A stretch of DNA of 64,000 nucleotides, taken from the NCBI GenBank assembly GCA_954871525.1, contig OX940861.1, positions 13,190,842 through 13,254,841 on the forward strand, in the 5' to 3' direction. The stretch is from Parietaria judaica (lineage: Eukaryota > Streptophyta > Magnoliopsida > Rosales > Urticaceae). Shown here in pieces: positions 42,286 to 55,525 of the stretch (within the stretch, counting starts at the first letter, position 1; each line of letters opens with the position of its first letter). Under the pieces are notes generated by a model. It had not been told where the DNA came from. It saw only the letters and a program-made list of their open reading frames with translations, and did not search any database. The position numbers and the translations under genes are program-made.

Positions 42286-44226
42286 ATGAGCAACAACGAA
42301 GACCAAACCGTGACTGGGTCTGAGGTTGTTAATGCCGGACAGAACACGGAATCTGACGCTTTGAAATCTCAACTAGAGGCAAGAAATGCCGAGAACGGAG
42401 AGTTGCGCAAGTAGCTCGACTTGTTCTTGGCAAATCAAGCTCAAAATGAGCAACATTCAAATCCTAGCCGGATAAATCCGGAGCAAGACTCTGGGCACCA
42501 AAGCAGGGCTAACCTCAGTGCGGTCCATTTCGACTTCACTGACCTGGACAATCCGCAAGCACAGAGGCGAAACCAGCCTAGACTGCCCAGTGGCCCTAGA
42601 CCCTTAACACCCCTGCCGCCTCCCGACGGGGGGCAACCCTTTTTCACTCCCTTGTCGAGGACCAACCGACTGGGACAAAAAATTTCGCGTCAAGCAGTCG
42701 CCAACACTCCGACCACCCTGGCTATTCGTCAGTGTACGAGCAAAACCGCGACATCCATCTGGGCCTCCAGGGCCGACCGGTCATATATCCGAGGTATCCC
42801 AGCCCGGTATACGGACAGAAATTGCTCCAAACCGTGCGTCCCGAACCGGCTCCTCGGGGCACGGAATTGGAGGAGCTTAAACGCACAATGGAAGAAATGA
42901 ACGAGAAACTCGTTTGCGTGCACTCCCAAGTGCACAGCGCTACCACCGCTGCCCCTGAAATTGAGCGGTTAGTGGAAGAGTCGAGAAGAACCCCCTTTTC
43001 ACTCGCCATAACCAGCGTAAAGCTCAGGGATTGCGGGCGTGTGAATCTGCCAAGGTACGACGGGACGACCGATCCCAAAGTGCACCTAAGATCCTTTAGG
43101 ATCGCAATGGGACGGGCAAACCTGGAAGCACACGAAGTGGACGCAGGGCGATGCCAGTACTTCGCGGAAAATATGGCCGGCCTGGCAATGGAGTGGTTCT
43201 CAAAATTAGAGCCACGATCCATCGAAAATTTTGAACAGCTGACAACTGTGTTTCTCAAGCACGTTTCCACGTTCATGGAAACTGAGACCACGGTGGCGAA
43301 CCTCTACGCTCTACAGCAGGAGAGAGGAGAGTCATTCCGGGCCTTTATGACCAGGTTCAAAAAGACCATGGTCAAGATAAACGGGATCAGTGATGAAACC
43401 GCCATAGCCGCCCTCACAGCCGGACTATAGTACGACTCGAAGTTCAAAACGGACATCGTCGTGAATCGTTACAGCTCCATTGAAGACGTGATCCATAGGT
43501 CATCCAACTGGATCAAGCACGATGAAGAGCTAGAAGCGCTGCGAAGAAAACACAACCTCCAGCCCGGCCATCAGCGAAACCAGGGCCCACCCAGCCAGCC
43601 AATGCAATCTAGGACCGGAGACCACAACAACGCCTTCCGAGGACCGAGAAACACCTCTCCCGTTCAGAAACATCCCTTTCAAACCGGAAATCCAAGAGGG
43701 AACAACAGACCGAATCCGCGAAATCCATACGTCTTCAACGTAAATTCGGAAACCGCGGACTTCGAAGTACAGGCAGAAGTTGAAGATGCACCAGGGGAAG
43801 TGCTAATAAGTTCAAGAGACTTCCTCCCGTATAGCCACAACACTTTCCCGCGACACGACCCCAAAGCCTGGTGTAACTTTCATAAAGTGTACGGGCACCA
43901 TACAAAAAATTGTCTGGTACTCCGCGCGCGCCTAGCGGAAAAATACATTAATGGAGAGTTGGGAGAAATAAACTTCGGCAACGAGCTGAAGAGTGGACAA
44001 CCTTCCGGACAGGATATTCAGCAAAATCAGGTCCAAAACGACCAAAAGAAAACTGAGCAGCAAGGACCGGTAAGAGGAAATACTCAGCCAAGCAAAAAAG
44101 GCCGAGTACATATGCTCGAAGAACCAGAAGAACAAGAGTACGAGGAGTCGGAAGGTGTCGACGAACAGCTGAGCAAAATCCCCGAACCCGTCGGAAGAAT
44201 CTACACAATAGTGGGAGGATCGCAAC
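42286..44226 (+). pseudogene. gag of the gypsy element
   Basis: From ATG 42286 (MSNNEDQTVTGSE) the frame meets TAG at 42412. It then shifts frame near 42730. The capsid-like retrotransposon gag domain follows (AMEWFSKLEPRSIENFEQLT, ESFRAFMTRFKKTM), with another TAG at 43428-43430. Downstream is a zinc-knuckle-like segment, WCNFHKVYGHHTKNC, typical of Tat elements. The product would form the nucleic-acid-binding particle. The lesions make it non-coding now. Confidence 0.85.
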
Positions 44227-47200
44227 TCCACGGAAATTCTATCAACTCAATCAAGGCCCACCAACGAAGACTCAAAGCTGGCCCGATAGTTCTCCCAAGA
44301 CAAGAGCCGGACTACGAAATCAAGTTCAAAGATAGCAAGGCAGCCACTCTGGTCGGACCGCATGACGACGCGCTAGTAGTCACCCTCCTAGTCTCCTCAT
44401 TTACGATGGATAGAATCCTAATCGATAACGGGAGCTCAGTCGACGTGATTTTCTTGGAACTGCTGCTGAAGATGGGGGTCGACGAGACAGAGATCAACCG
44501 AGAGGCCATCCCGCTAACCGGCTTTGATGGAGGAACCATCAACTCAATAGGAACGGTGCGGCTGCCAATCGCCGCAGCAGGAGTAGGAAAAATAAAAAAC
44601 TTCCCAGTGTAAGACTGCCCGTTAGTTTACAACATGATGCTAGGAAGGCCCTGGCTGCACATGATGAAGGCTGTGCCATCAACTTACCATCAACTAATCC
44701 GCTTCCCGAACAGGGAAGGAAAAAACGTTGAAATAAAAGGAAACCAAAAGCAGTCCAGGATCTGCTACATGAGCGCTTTCCGGAACATCCAGGCCACCAA
44801 AGCTGGGGAGAAGAAGTCTACTGCATAGCAATTAATGACAATAGAAGGAAAAAAGGAGGACAACCAGGAAGGGACTCCCCATCCGGACGGTCCCAACGTG
44901 GAAATGACAGTCCAAGTTCAAATCGATCCTGATAATCCGGATCACCGGGTATGGATAGGAAAAGGACTGGACAATAACATCAGAAAAGAACTCCTCAAAT
45001 TCCTCACTAAGAACCGGGATTGTTTTGCTTGGTCCCATGAGGATATGCCCGGAATAGACCCGAGCATCACAACCCATCGCCTAAATGTAGATCCCAGCTA
45101 TAAGCCGGTGAAACAGAAAAGGCGAAAGCTAGGTCCAGACCGAGCCCAAGCCGTAAACGAAGAAGTCACAAAGCTGCTGCAAACCGGATCCATTAGAGAA
45201 GTCAAGTACCCGGACTGGCTAGCAAATACAGTCGTAGTGAAAAAGAAGAACGGAAAGGCCAGAGTTTGCATCGACTTCACTGACCTAAATAAAGCTTGTC
45301 CCAAAGACAGTTTCCCAATGCCCCAAATTGACCGCCTGGTCGAAGCGACGTGCGGGCACGAATTACTGTCATTAATGGACGCATTTTCGGGATACAACCA
45401 GATCCTCATGCACCCAGAGGACCAGGAAAAAACGGCTTCATAACCAACAGGGGTATATACTGCTACAAGGTTATGCCTTTCGGACTAAAGAACGCCGGAG
45501 CCACATATCAAAGATTAGTCAACCAAATGTTCGCCGAACAGCTCGACAAAACTATGGAAGTCTACATTGACGATATGCTGGTAAAATCCTCTCAGGCAAC
45601 AGATCACGTATCCCACCTAGAAGAATGCTTCGCAATACTACGTAAGTATCAAATGAAGTTGAACCCGACAAAATGCACCTTCGGAGTAACTTCGGGAAAA
45701 TTCTTGGGTTATTTGGTCACACAACGAGGAATAGAGGCTAGTCCCGACCAGATAAAAGCCTTCCAGAACATGCCTTCCCCAAGGACTGTCAGAGAGACAC
45801 AGAGACTAACTGGGAGAATCGAAGCTCTCAGCCGGTTCATATCCAGAGCGACAGACAAATGTTTACCCTTTTAGAAACTGTTAAAAGGAAACAAAAAGTT
45901 TGAATAGACCAAAGAGTGCGAGGAAGCATTCCAAAAGCTAAAAATATATCTCTCAACACCGCCTGTACTTACTAAACCGATCCTAGGAGAGCCACTATTC
46001 TTATATCTGGCTGTCTCGCCATCGGTAGTAAGCGGAGTGATAGTAAGAGAGGATCGCGGGGAACAAAGGCCAATATTTTATATCAGCAAATCTTTGGAAG
46101 ATGCTGAAACTAGATACCCGGCCATAGAAAAACTCGCACTGGCAATGATAACCGCAGCGAGAAAACTTCGGCCTTACTTCCATTCTCATACCATCATGGT
46201 CATGACCACCCAACCTTTAAGGATCATTCTTCACAGCCCGAATCAATCGGGGAGACTCACGAAATGGGCAGTCGAACTAAGTGAGTTTGATATAGAATAC
46301 AAGATCCGTAACTGCGCAAAGTCGCAAGTACTCACTGATTTCCTAATCGAACTACCAGTCGACGGCTCAAAAGAGGGTCACGAAAACGAAGAATGGAGAC
46401 TCGAAGTAGATGGGGCATCTAACAAAAGAGGATCAGGGATTGGAATTCGTTTGATATCCCCCACGGGAGAAGTGTTGGAACAATCTTTTAGATTAAAATT
46501 CCACGCGACAAACAACGAGACCGAATACGAGGCCCTCATAGACGGCTTCAAACTAGCAAAAGCCGTAGGAGCCCGAAGACTAAAGGCCCATTCCGACTCC
46601 AAGCTAGTTACCAGTCAGATCAATGGCGAATACGCCACTCGAGATGATAGGATGGAAAGATACCTCGCGGTGGTAAAAGGATTAATCAAACAGTTCGATC
46701 ACATCGAGATAATCCAAATACCAAGAAGCCAGAACGGATTAGCAGATGCATTGGCTGGGTTAGCTTCAACCTCGAACCCCGAAATAAAGAGCATAATCCC
46801 AGTCGAATCAATAGACAAACCTAGCGTGATACGCGAAGTTTGCAACATCCAAGTAGAAGAAGACGATTGGAGAATCCCGATCATCGAATATATTCTAAAC
46901 GGAACCAAGCCCCAAGACAGGCAGAAGGCCAGGAAGCTGAGAATCCAAAGCGCCAGATTCTGCATGATCGGGGGAAAATTATACAAACGTAGCTATACCG
47001 GACCCTACCTAAGATGTTTAGGAAAGACCGAAGCTCAAATTGTACTCCACAAAATCCAAGACGGTGAATGTGGTAACCATTCCGGAGGAAGATCTTTGGC
47101 AAACAAAGCAAAAAGGCAAGGCTTCTTCTGGATCACCATATTAGCACACAGTGAGGCTTATGCCAAAAAATACGACAAATGCCAAAGTTATTTGCCATAA

Positions 47201-48123
47201 ATACACCGGCCAGCAGAAGAACTCTCATCATTTTCAGTACCATACCCGTTCATGAAATGGTCTATGGACATAGTCGGACCTTTTCCCCTAGCCCCGGCTG
47301 GAAAAATATTCCTACTCGTCGTAACGGACTACTTCTCCAAATGGGTGGAGGCCGAAGCATACGCAAACATCAAAGATGTCGATGTAGAACTTTTTTTTTT
47401 TTGAAAAAAAAAATGTAGAACATCATCAGTCGATTCGGTCTCCCAAGGGAAATAATAGCTGACAACGGACCCCAGTTCATTTCAACGAGATTCCAAAACT
47501 TCTGCATCAATTGGAAAATATCCTTGAACGCATCCACTCCGAGATACCCCCAAGGTAACGGCCAAGCCGAGGTGGCCAATCGGATTATAGTGGATGGAAT
47601 CAAGAGACGCTTAGACACCAAAAAGGGACGATGGGCTGACGAACTCATAGGCGTCCTATGGTCCTACAGAACTACCCCGCGTAGAGCCACCAGGGAAACT
47701 CCATTTTCAATGGTATATGGCACCGAAGCCGTAATACCAGCCGAGATAGAGACACCCAGCCTTCGAAGGTAGCACGCACCTTTGAACACAAAACTCAATG
47801 ACGAAATGAGGGAAGATCAGCTTGATCACATCGACGAAAGACGAGAACAAGCTTCGAGAAGAATAACTAACTATCAAAATTCGATAGCAAAGTATTATAA
47901 TTCAAAGGTCAAACGTTGAAAATTCATCGTGGGAGAGCTGGTCCTCAGAAAAGTTTTCCAGAACACCGCCGAGTTGAACGCGGGTAAGCTCGGGGCTAAC
48001 TGGGAAGGACCTTACATCGTCACAGAAGTAGTAAAGCCAGGGGTATACCGGTTAGCAACTCCAGAAGGAACAAGAGTCCTCCGGAGCTGGAATGCCATGC
48101 ACCTGAGGAAATACTACGCCTGA
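44227..48123 (+). pseudogene. pol of the gypsy element (protease, RT, RNase H, integrase)
   Basis: The protease is at about 44380-44660 (ILIDNGSSVDVIF, MLGRPWLH). Reverse transcriptase runs about 44900-45870 (VVVKKKNGKARVCIDFTDLN, VMPFGLKNAGATYQ, YIDDML) with a frameshift near 45430. The RT-linked RNase H is around 45900-46330, after two stops. A second RNase H is at about 46390-46780 (EVDGAS, EYEAL, SDSKL, ADALA). Integrase follows from about 47030: HKIQDGECGNH, then YDKCQ where a zinc-binding Cys is Tyr, then [16 protein letters not shown] and [11 protein letters not shown] homopolymer tract at about 47390-47415 disrupts it. The C-terminal part ends RSWNAMHLRKYYA. Inactive. Confidence 0.92.
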
Positions 48124-48302
48124 CCCGACCTACTCGGTCTCCCATGAACTACGTAATGACTTGATCCACAAATATGGGGTACGTAGGCAGCCCATCTTAC
48201 CAACGGGCACAGTCTCAATCCAAACCCAAACCAAGTCGGTCCTACCATCACTACATGTAAACTCTTTAAATTCGCATTATCAAGGTAAAAATATCTAAAC
48301 TT

Positions 48303-48460
48303 TCTCCTAAGGCAACAAGCCTACCGGGTAACAGACCCACTCTCTTAAGGCAACAAGCCTACCGGGTAACAGACCCACTCTCCTAAGGCCAACGAGCCTA
48401 ATCGGGTAACAAACCCATCAACTAAGGCAACAAGCCTCGCCGGGCAACAAGCCCACTCCA
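48303..48460 (+). repeat. ~40-bp tandem repeats downstream of pol
   Basis: About four units of CTAAGGCAACAAGCCTACCG followed by GGTAACAGACCCACTCT. Tandem repeats between pol and the 3' end are common in Tat elements. A 13-base G run follows near 48913. Confidence 0.85.
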
Positions 48461-48938
48461 TTAAAATTATTTATGCTAATCCTAGCAAATAGACTAAAAG
48501 TCTACGAGCGTATTTGTTACAAACACAAAACTTGCGGACTACCGCGGAGACGAACAGAGATGATCGACAAACAGACAGAGAGAAGGATAAGAAGAATAAT
48601 GAACTTACTTCAATAAAAAGGTAAACTCCCTTTTTTCATACTTAAGAAACGTTTACAATCTCTTTTATAATTTCATATAAGTCTATCAATCGAGATGCTG
48701 CCCCTAGCCAAATATAATTTTAGTCGTTATCAAGGAAGAATTCAAAAGGAAATTAAGTTAGAAGAAATCTAACAAAGGAATTATTCAGCATAGAAAGGAA
48801 AATAGCAAAGGCCCTAACAACGGGCATATCCAACAATACAAAAAAAGGGGTTCAAGCCGCCGTAGACTTGCCCATAAAAATTGTTTTGGCCTTAGGCCTT
48901 ATTTATGAAAAGGGGGGGGGGGGGGACCGCTCTATGCG

Positions 48939-49902
48939 TCAAACCCCGAGTACATCCACGATTTCCTCTCTGTCATTTTTCTCGTCACCGGCCAAATCTC
49001 CTTGCTCGGTGGGCTCCTCGGTTACGATATCCTCTGCTGCGGGCTCTTCAACGGTAGGCTGCTTGGCAACTTGTTGCTCGGGCTGATCTGCACAGGGAAG
49101 CTCGGTCAAGTCCATGTCAGGAGACAAGGCCGGAGACCCTATCAGTGGTACCGGTGTCCCCTCTAAGATAGCCTGGTAGCGGACAACGTTTCCTTCTAGG
49201 AACTCCTTCTCAGCCTCAAAGTCAGTGACCTTGCCGTCAATTACGTCTTGAACCAATTCAAGGCATCCCTCGGCTTGGTCAAGGCACACCCTCCCTGGCC
49301 TTACCCCCTATAGCAGGACTAGACGACCCCGGCTTCCCCCCAGCCTTGCTTTGGGAAGCCTCCTTGGGGCGCTCGACCTCATAGGCAACCCCTATCCCTT
49401 TGACCTTCTCAGAGGCCTTGACCACTTCTTTCGGGGCCGAATCACCCCTCGCCTTCTTACGGGCTTCAGAATCTCCCCCCTCTCGCGGTCGCTTCACTGC
49501 GGCATCCGAATCCGCCCTAGGACGAACTGCGTCCTGCGAAGGACGAGTCGAATCCTTGGAAGGACGGATAGGAGCAGGAGGGGGAATATCCCTCTTCTCG
49601 GAAGTTTTCGCCACAGGCGTGGCTTCCGGGGTATTGTTCCCGTCGTCAGATAGCACAACGACGGTCTGCGCCCCAACCGTCTGCACGGCAATATCAGCAG
49701 GAGTCTCCTCAGCAGGAGTCTCCTCAACCTCCTTCTCCGTCTCTTGACGGATAGCTCCCTGAGCGGTAGCAGCCACGCCGGCTTGGACCTCCCTTTGCGA
49801 TGCCGGGCTGGACGCACCCGCCTGCTCTTCTAACTTCCTCTTCGCCCGAAGACTCAGACCCTTAGGACGAGCAGCTTCCAACATCCTCTCCCTTTTAAAC
49901 AA
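48939..49902 (-). pseudogene. Antisense ORF of the gypsy element (frameshifted, truncated)
   Basis: Two overlapping minus-strand frames: 49902-49279 (MFKRERMLEAARPKGLSLRA..., Pro/Ala/Glu-rich, with SDDGNN and KRPREGGDSEARKKARGD) and 49289-48939 (DQAEGCLELVQDVIDGKV, acidic tail). They probably form one ORF split by a frameshift near 49285. An antisense ORF between pol and the 3' LTR is known for Tat-lineage elements; its role is not established. The 5' end may be cut by the junction with the right arm. Confidence 0.6.
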
Positions 49903-49905
49903 TAT

Positions 49906-50382
49906 GTATGTGTTTATTGGTTATTATTATTGAACATATTAAACATTTTTATCCGACGAGTGAACCGGATCGGAAACGGAGTTCAAGTGAACCGTGAACC
50001 GTGATTTTTATTTCGTTCTACTCACTTTTTTAAAAATAAATAATTACAACCAATAATGAATTTTGAAATTTAAATATTCAATATTTTTTATTATTTGGAA
50101 AAAAAATTGAAAATAATTTACTAAAAAAATAAAAGATAAATTTATAATAAATAAAATAAATTTAATAAAAATTATTTAAAATAATAATAATTACGTGGCA
50201 TGCCACGTGGCGGCCAAGTGCCATGTGGCATGCCACATGGAAATGGCTAATAGCCGCATGGATAAATTTTCTCGGTCAACTCCCAAATGCCAAGTTTGGG
50301 TACTTTTGCCGCCATTTACGGAGGTTGTATACATAGGAGAGCATTTGACCAAAGGTTGGGTCTTTTTGCCGCAATTAACCCT
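49906..50382. repeat. Right arm of the long inverted repeat
   Basis: The inverse of 40791-41276, ending CCGCAATTAACCCT. It is followed by ATTATAT, matching the left flank. The inner edge abuts the antisense ORF without any LTR. Confidence 0.82.
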
Positions 50383-50493
50383 ATTATATATATGAATATG
50401 ACTAGCAGTATGTTTAACACATGAACGGATTATAGATTCATACACCTTTATCGCGATGACATATCACAAAAATAATCATAGTCCATTATATTT

Positions 50494-50875
50494 GGGCCCG
50501 TTTGGCACAACTTAATTTTTATAAAAATTGTTTTTAGTTTTAATTTAAAAAATAAACTGTTTTTAAAAATAAAAATAAAAACTGAAAGGTGTTTAGTAAA
50601 TTGTTTATAAAACAGTTGTTGCTGGTAACAAAAACTAATTTAGCGTTTGGTAAAAAAATTTATTTAGGCTAAAAAGACTAAAATAGACTAAAATCATATT
50701 TTTGTTTTTAGAAAAAACCAAAAGCTAAGAATTCTAGCTTTTATGATTCATGTTCAAAAAATTTAAATCGATTTTGTGCTTTTTGGAAAAACATTTTTGT
50801 CAAACACTTGAAAAGCGGTTTAGTTTATTTTAAAAACAAAATCAGGGCTAAATAAGCTGTGCCAAATGCATATGC
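50494..50875. mobile_element. hAT-type MITE candidate (~380 bp)
   Basis: Begins GGGCCCGTTTGGCACAACTT and ends AAGCTGTGCCAAATGC, an inverted but decayed pair typical of small plant hAT MITEs. The interior is A/T-rich. The TSD is unclear. Confidence 0.5.
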
Positions 50876-51920
50876 ACTTTCTGAAAAACAGTTAGTTAAT
50901 TAAGTTTTTTTACTACACTTGCTTTATATATAATCAATATGTTATTAAATGTGGATCCGACATCACTGTTCGCTGATTGATAGTCCTCAGTACTTTTGCT
51001 TCATAATTGGTTGTCGTTTTCGAATATATATCTCGTGTGTTTAAAAGGGTGATATCACAACCAAGATTTTAAATACCGCTTGTCGATGTCGTTTCGCATT
51101 TTTCATATTACGGATATATCGCTTGCCGATGGGTATGCCGATGGGCAAATCGTAAAAAAAGGACATACCGCATGCCGCATATACCGCACTTTTCGCATGG
51201 GCATACCGCATGCCGATGGGGTTTTCGACGGATATTCTGTAAAAAATATTTGAGTATTTAAGCAAGATATTTATATAAGTTCAAAACTACATATTTAATA
51301 AATACAAGATATTTGTAACTTAAATATGTAGGTGAAATGTATAATATTAAGTCACTTTATTAGTTAAAGTGTATAATATTAAGTCAAATTATTATGTGAA
51401 GTTAATATGTATGTTAATTAAGTGTGTAATATTAAGTGAATATGCATGTTAATTGTATATGTATGTTAACAAATTTAATATTAGTTGAAGTGTATAATAT
51501 TAAATGAATATGTATATTAAGCGTATATGTATGTTAGGTGAAGTTAATATGTATGCTAAGTGTATAATATTATTTGAAGTGTATAATATTAAGTTAAATT
51601 ATTAGGTGAAGTGTATGTGTATGTGTATGTTAAGTGTGAAGGTGTGATATTAGTTGAATGAATAACAAAAAGTCCCACATTGATAGATGACAAGAGTTTA
51701 GTGATGTTTATATACCAAATATTAGGGACAATGGCTTGGGCCATTTGGGTCATAGGATTTTGTGGATGGGGGATGACTCACACAAATGTTACACCACACG
51801 CGCGCGCCGCCGCGGGCCGGGGTGGGGTGGGGTGCTCTTGTGTGAGTATAATTATTTTTTCCGTACTATTACCGACCAATTTTGAAGTTCTGATCAGCCA
51901 CATGAATTCAGTAGATGCAA
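50876..51920. other. Upstream region of CYP82-D with short degenerate repeats
   Basis: At 51075-51240 the phrases GCATACCGCATGCCGATGGG and ATACCGCATGCCGCATATAC recur. At about 51290-51660 an AT-rich array of GTGTATAATATTAAGT-like units appears. No gene. Confidence 0.45.
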
Positions 51921-51930
51921 CTATATATAC
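51921..51930 (+). promoter_or_regulatory. TATA box candidate for CYP82-D
   Basis: CTATATATAC lies 82 bp before the ATG, so a leader of about 50 bases is plausible. The promoter appears better preserved than the coding sequence. Confidence 0.5.
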
Positions 51931-52223
51931 ACACCTCTTATAACACTCATTACATTGTGATTGCCCATAACTCTTGAGCTTCATTAACACCCACAACACG
52001 ACATGGTTCTTCATCACTATCTCACAATTATTAGCCTTTCTATTTTTCCAGCAGCTAAACTAGCCATACTCATCGCCACTTTGCTGTTTATCTACAATCT
52101 CTTATGGAGGACACCTTTCCGGAGAAAGCAGCCGCCGGAAGCCGGGGGAGCGTTGCCGGTCATCGGCCATTTACACCTCTTCCGCGGCCAACCGGCCCAC
52201 AAAATATTGGCCAAAATCGCCGA

Positions 52224-52928
52224 TGTTAGAAATATTGCAAGTTAATGCAAATGAATGGCAAGTAAATGCAAATTAAAAGCATATGTGCCAAATCAAAGAA
52301 AAACGTTCATGAATAATCAAGTCAGCATTATTATGATAATGTGCAACGTTTAGAAATTTATTCTGAGAATTAAATGGGTTGTAAACGTTATGAATTGATT
52401 AAAGAATCAATTACAAGTCCCAAAACACATCTATAAAAAATGAAAGCAAGCTCGGTTTTCTTTCGACACACCAAGAACAATACAATTTTATAACTCAGAA
52501 ATTCTCGAAGTTTGCTATCCGTTTTTGCTCTCGGCGACTTCAAAATACCATGATTTTTTTTTTCTTCCATAAAGCTGGGTAATAGAATGTTGAGCACAGA
52601 TTCGTTCGCCGACCACCGCGGGTGTTCGGACGCCGTTGTATCCTGGGAAACCGACGTCGAAGGGGCGAATCAGTTTTAAGGAAAGCGTCAAACGTGCCTC
52701 GGCGAATTTCTTACCTTTGTTTTGCAGAACCGAAGAAGCCCTATGTGACATCTCTGCCGGAACAGTGGCGCTGTTATTGCCAAAGCTGCTGCGCCAGAGG
52801 AGTAGAAGCCGCTGCTTCGAGAAAGAAGAAGATAAACAATGAAAATATTGTTTGAATATTTTTCTCTCTTTTTAAATTTATTTTCCATGTATACATTTCT
52901 CTCTTGCAAGAAGCTAATATTTTCAACA
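52224..52928 (+). repeat. 5' LTR of the copia-type element
   Basis: A 705-bp direct repeat of 55526-56230. The differences from the 3' LTR are five transitions and one transversion. Confidence 0.95.
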
Positions 52929-53427
52929 ATCTTAAAACTTTTTCCTTTCCGAGAGAGAGATTGCAGGTTTAGAGTAGAGTAGAGAGAAGAGACTTGAATT
53001 TCCAGAGAATAAGAGAAGGGAAATGACTAGTTCATAGCTAAAGGTTAGTGAGCTTTATGATTCTGGTAGATTGAACGACGTCTTGGGATAAATGTGTGTA
53101 CTGTAGAGCATCGTTTTTCGCGTTATCACACATCTCCCCACAAGACGTGTCTTTGTTTTTTTAATACTCCTGCATGCGCATACACTACGTGTTAGACATA
53201 GCGATGGTAACATGCAAGTAATCTAAGCTATTTGTTACAAGAATCGATAATTGTCTGTGATTGTGCTTAATTGTTTTTTCTTTTGGTTGGCTTATTTTTT
53301 TTAATAAAAAGTCTTTGGATGGTGCGCATGAAATATATAGAGCACAGGTGATAGGACTCTGTAGAAGAAGAAAAAAATTTGTTTTAATATTTATTTATTG
53401 TTTATGAGTTATATTTTGAAAAGTCAG

Positions 53428-53430
<3 letters not shown>

Positions 53431-53473
<43 letters not shown>
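53431..53473. repeat. (AT)n microsatellite
   Basis: A TA dinucleotide run inside the copia-type element. Confidence 0.9.
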
Positions 53474-53475
<2 letters not shown>

Positions 53476-54353
53476 GGCTTGCTGCTGTTTTTCAATATAT
53501 GGTTTTTTTTTTCTTGTACATGATATTCATATTTATTTCATTTATGATGATATATTTATGTATAATTAATTTCCTAGCACTCGCTGGATGCATATGCGTT
53601 TCTCTCTTTATTAATTTTAATATGTTTATGTATCTACGTTGTGATCTTTGTAATAGATCAATTACTGAGAGAGAGAATTTCTATTTGAAAAATGAATGAG
53701 GAAATTAAACGTATCTGACGATTGGAAAAGTTTGCACGAATAAGTATTGATATAAATTTGTATACTGTGTATATACAATTTCAGAAGTGCTTCTCACGTG
53801 GAAAGCCGAGTATGGTTTCTGTTATTAGATAAATAACATGTGTGACGTATAATTATATATTATGTATATATAATTTGAGACGTGTTTTTGAAAGTGAGAA
53901 ATTATTTTATGGAAAATATAATTATGTTCACGTAGTACACCCGATTATTGATCGAGGTACTAAGACGTGAATCATTGAATTGAAATAGTGATTTTAATTC
54001 TAAGTGGGTAATTTCCAAAATGATAAAGAATTATTTTGAGATAAGTGCTTGAATATTTTCTTTGAAAAATATCAATTATTTCGTGAGAGAAATTTTGTGG
54101 TTTCCAAATTTATTGGAATGCATATACCGGAAAATTTGTGACAAATTATATTTTGTCGAAGTACACTTGATTATTGATCAAGGTACGTGTACATTTAAGT
54201 GAAATCGCGGTTTCAATTTTAAGATGTTATTCTAATCGTCAACGAGGCTAGAAGCGCTCAAATGACGTACATGCATATGTGCATAATATATATACCAATA
54301 ATGTCGAACTCTATTTATCACGAGATAAAATAGAGAAGTTCAAAGGTTTGTAA

Positions 54354-54415
54354 AGAAGAAGAAGAAGAAGAAGAAGAAGAAGAAGAAGAAGAAGAAGAAG
54401 AAGAAGAAGAAGAAT
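54354..54415 (+). repeat. (GAA)n microsatellite, about 20 units
   Basis: A pure GAA/TTC triplet run inside the copia-type element. The minus-strand poly-Phe reading is an artefact of it. Confidence 0.95.
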
Positions 54416-54844
54416 AGATTCTTATTAATACCTAAAAATGTGGGGGCGTTTAATGAGAATAACCGCTTCACATTAAATTGATGTATACGAGTCTGCGGAT
54501 TGTATATTGCATCTATGGAAAGTATGTTCATAAGTGAACTAAGAATTAACTCTTGGAGTGTAATTTGAATCATATGTGGAAAACTTCCAAATAAACATAA
54601 TAGATTCACAATGGAATCTCTATATTGTTTTAGACAAATACGGCAATAAGGCCGAATGGCTAAGAAAATATTTGAAGATATTTTGAGAAGGTGAAAATTC
54701 ACGTTAACAATTGGCATAGACTATGAAAATTGGTTTGCAATTAAAAGTGAACAAAACCATGTTCATTATGGTAAGTCTAGACATGTATGTCGTAGACACA
54801 ATGTCGTTATATGACTACTCTCGAAGAAATTTATCGTAATTGAT

Positions 54845-54894
54845 TATGTGAATCAAATGATAATGTTGTGGATCCACTACTCAAGAAGGCGTAA
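54845..54894 (+). pseudogene. Remnant of copia RNase H C-terminus
   Basis: The frame reads LCESNDNVVDPLLKKA then stop, resembling the conserved D-N-x-A-D-P-L-T-K end of Ty1/copia RNase H. Sequence after it continues as a typical copia 3' untranslated region to the 3' LTR. This is the only trace of pol. Confidence 0.6.
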
Positions 54895-55525
54895 GTGAGA
54901 GTTGGTTGTGAAATCATCAAAGGGAATGTGACTTAAGCCCATTGGAAAATGAAGTTTTATAGTGGAAACCCAACCTAGCTGACTGGAGATCCCAAGAACT
55001 AGGTTCAATGGGACAACCTAGCTATAAGACTTTAACGAATCACTGTAGGGGTTACACCTTAGTCCATTCCAACGATGAAAACAGTGATATGTATGGTTAA
55101 GGATAAGCTAGAAGCTTTTAATGATTCTTACACGTCGGTAAATGATAACCGAGCGGAGCATAGTTTGCTTTTAGTAAGATCACCTATGTTAGAGTGAAGT
55201 GGGGTCACTTCAACGGAATTGTAAAGGGCGCAAGTTCCGTAAACTCTCGCAGAACCAGATGGTGTTCATGACCATGAACGAACACAATAGTGAGAACTGA
55301 ATCTGTTTAAGGAGAATTCTGTGTGAGGTAAATTCTTATTTACACAAACGGTCGAACAGTTCAAAGACATCGCGTCTACTGATCACCAGTAAGGAGATAT
55401 ATTTTCACAAGGGAAGGTTCAAGGGGTTACACCTACCTATCCTATGCAGGATTTGACTGCTGAAATCTATTACCTAGCAAAGGTGGTGTCAAGAGTGAGC
55501 TTTCAATTTCATTTATGTGGGGGAT

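Larger units (their letters stand above)
41327..49905 (+). mobile_element. Decayed Ty3/gypsy retrotransposon (Tat-like), 3' LTR missing
   Basis: Order: 5' LTR, primer site, gag, protease, RT, RNase H, second RNase H, integrase, tandem-repeat region, then an antisense ORF. The presence of an extra RNase H after the RT-linked one and an antisense ORF downstream of pol points to the Tat lineage. Coding parts have many stops and frameshifts. No 3' LTR is present: the sequence passes from the antisense ORF straight into the right inverted arm at about 49905. It therefore inserted between the arms and later lost its 3' end. The 5' border is inferred from a TG dinucleotide only. Confidence 0.85.

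Noticed and set aside
54340..54717. Minus-strand ORF ending in poly-Phe
   Set aside because: Created by the (GAA)n microsatellite and random open frame in the non-autonomous LTR element.
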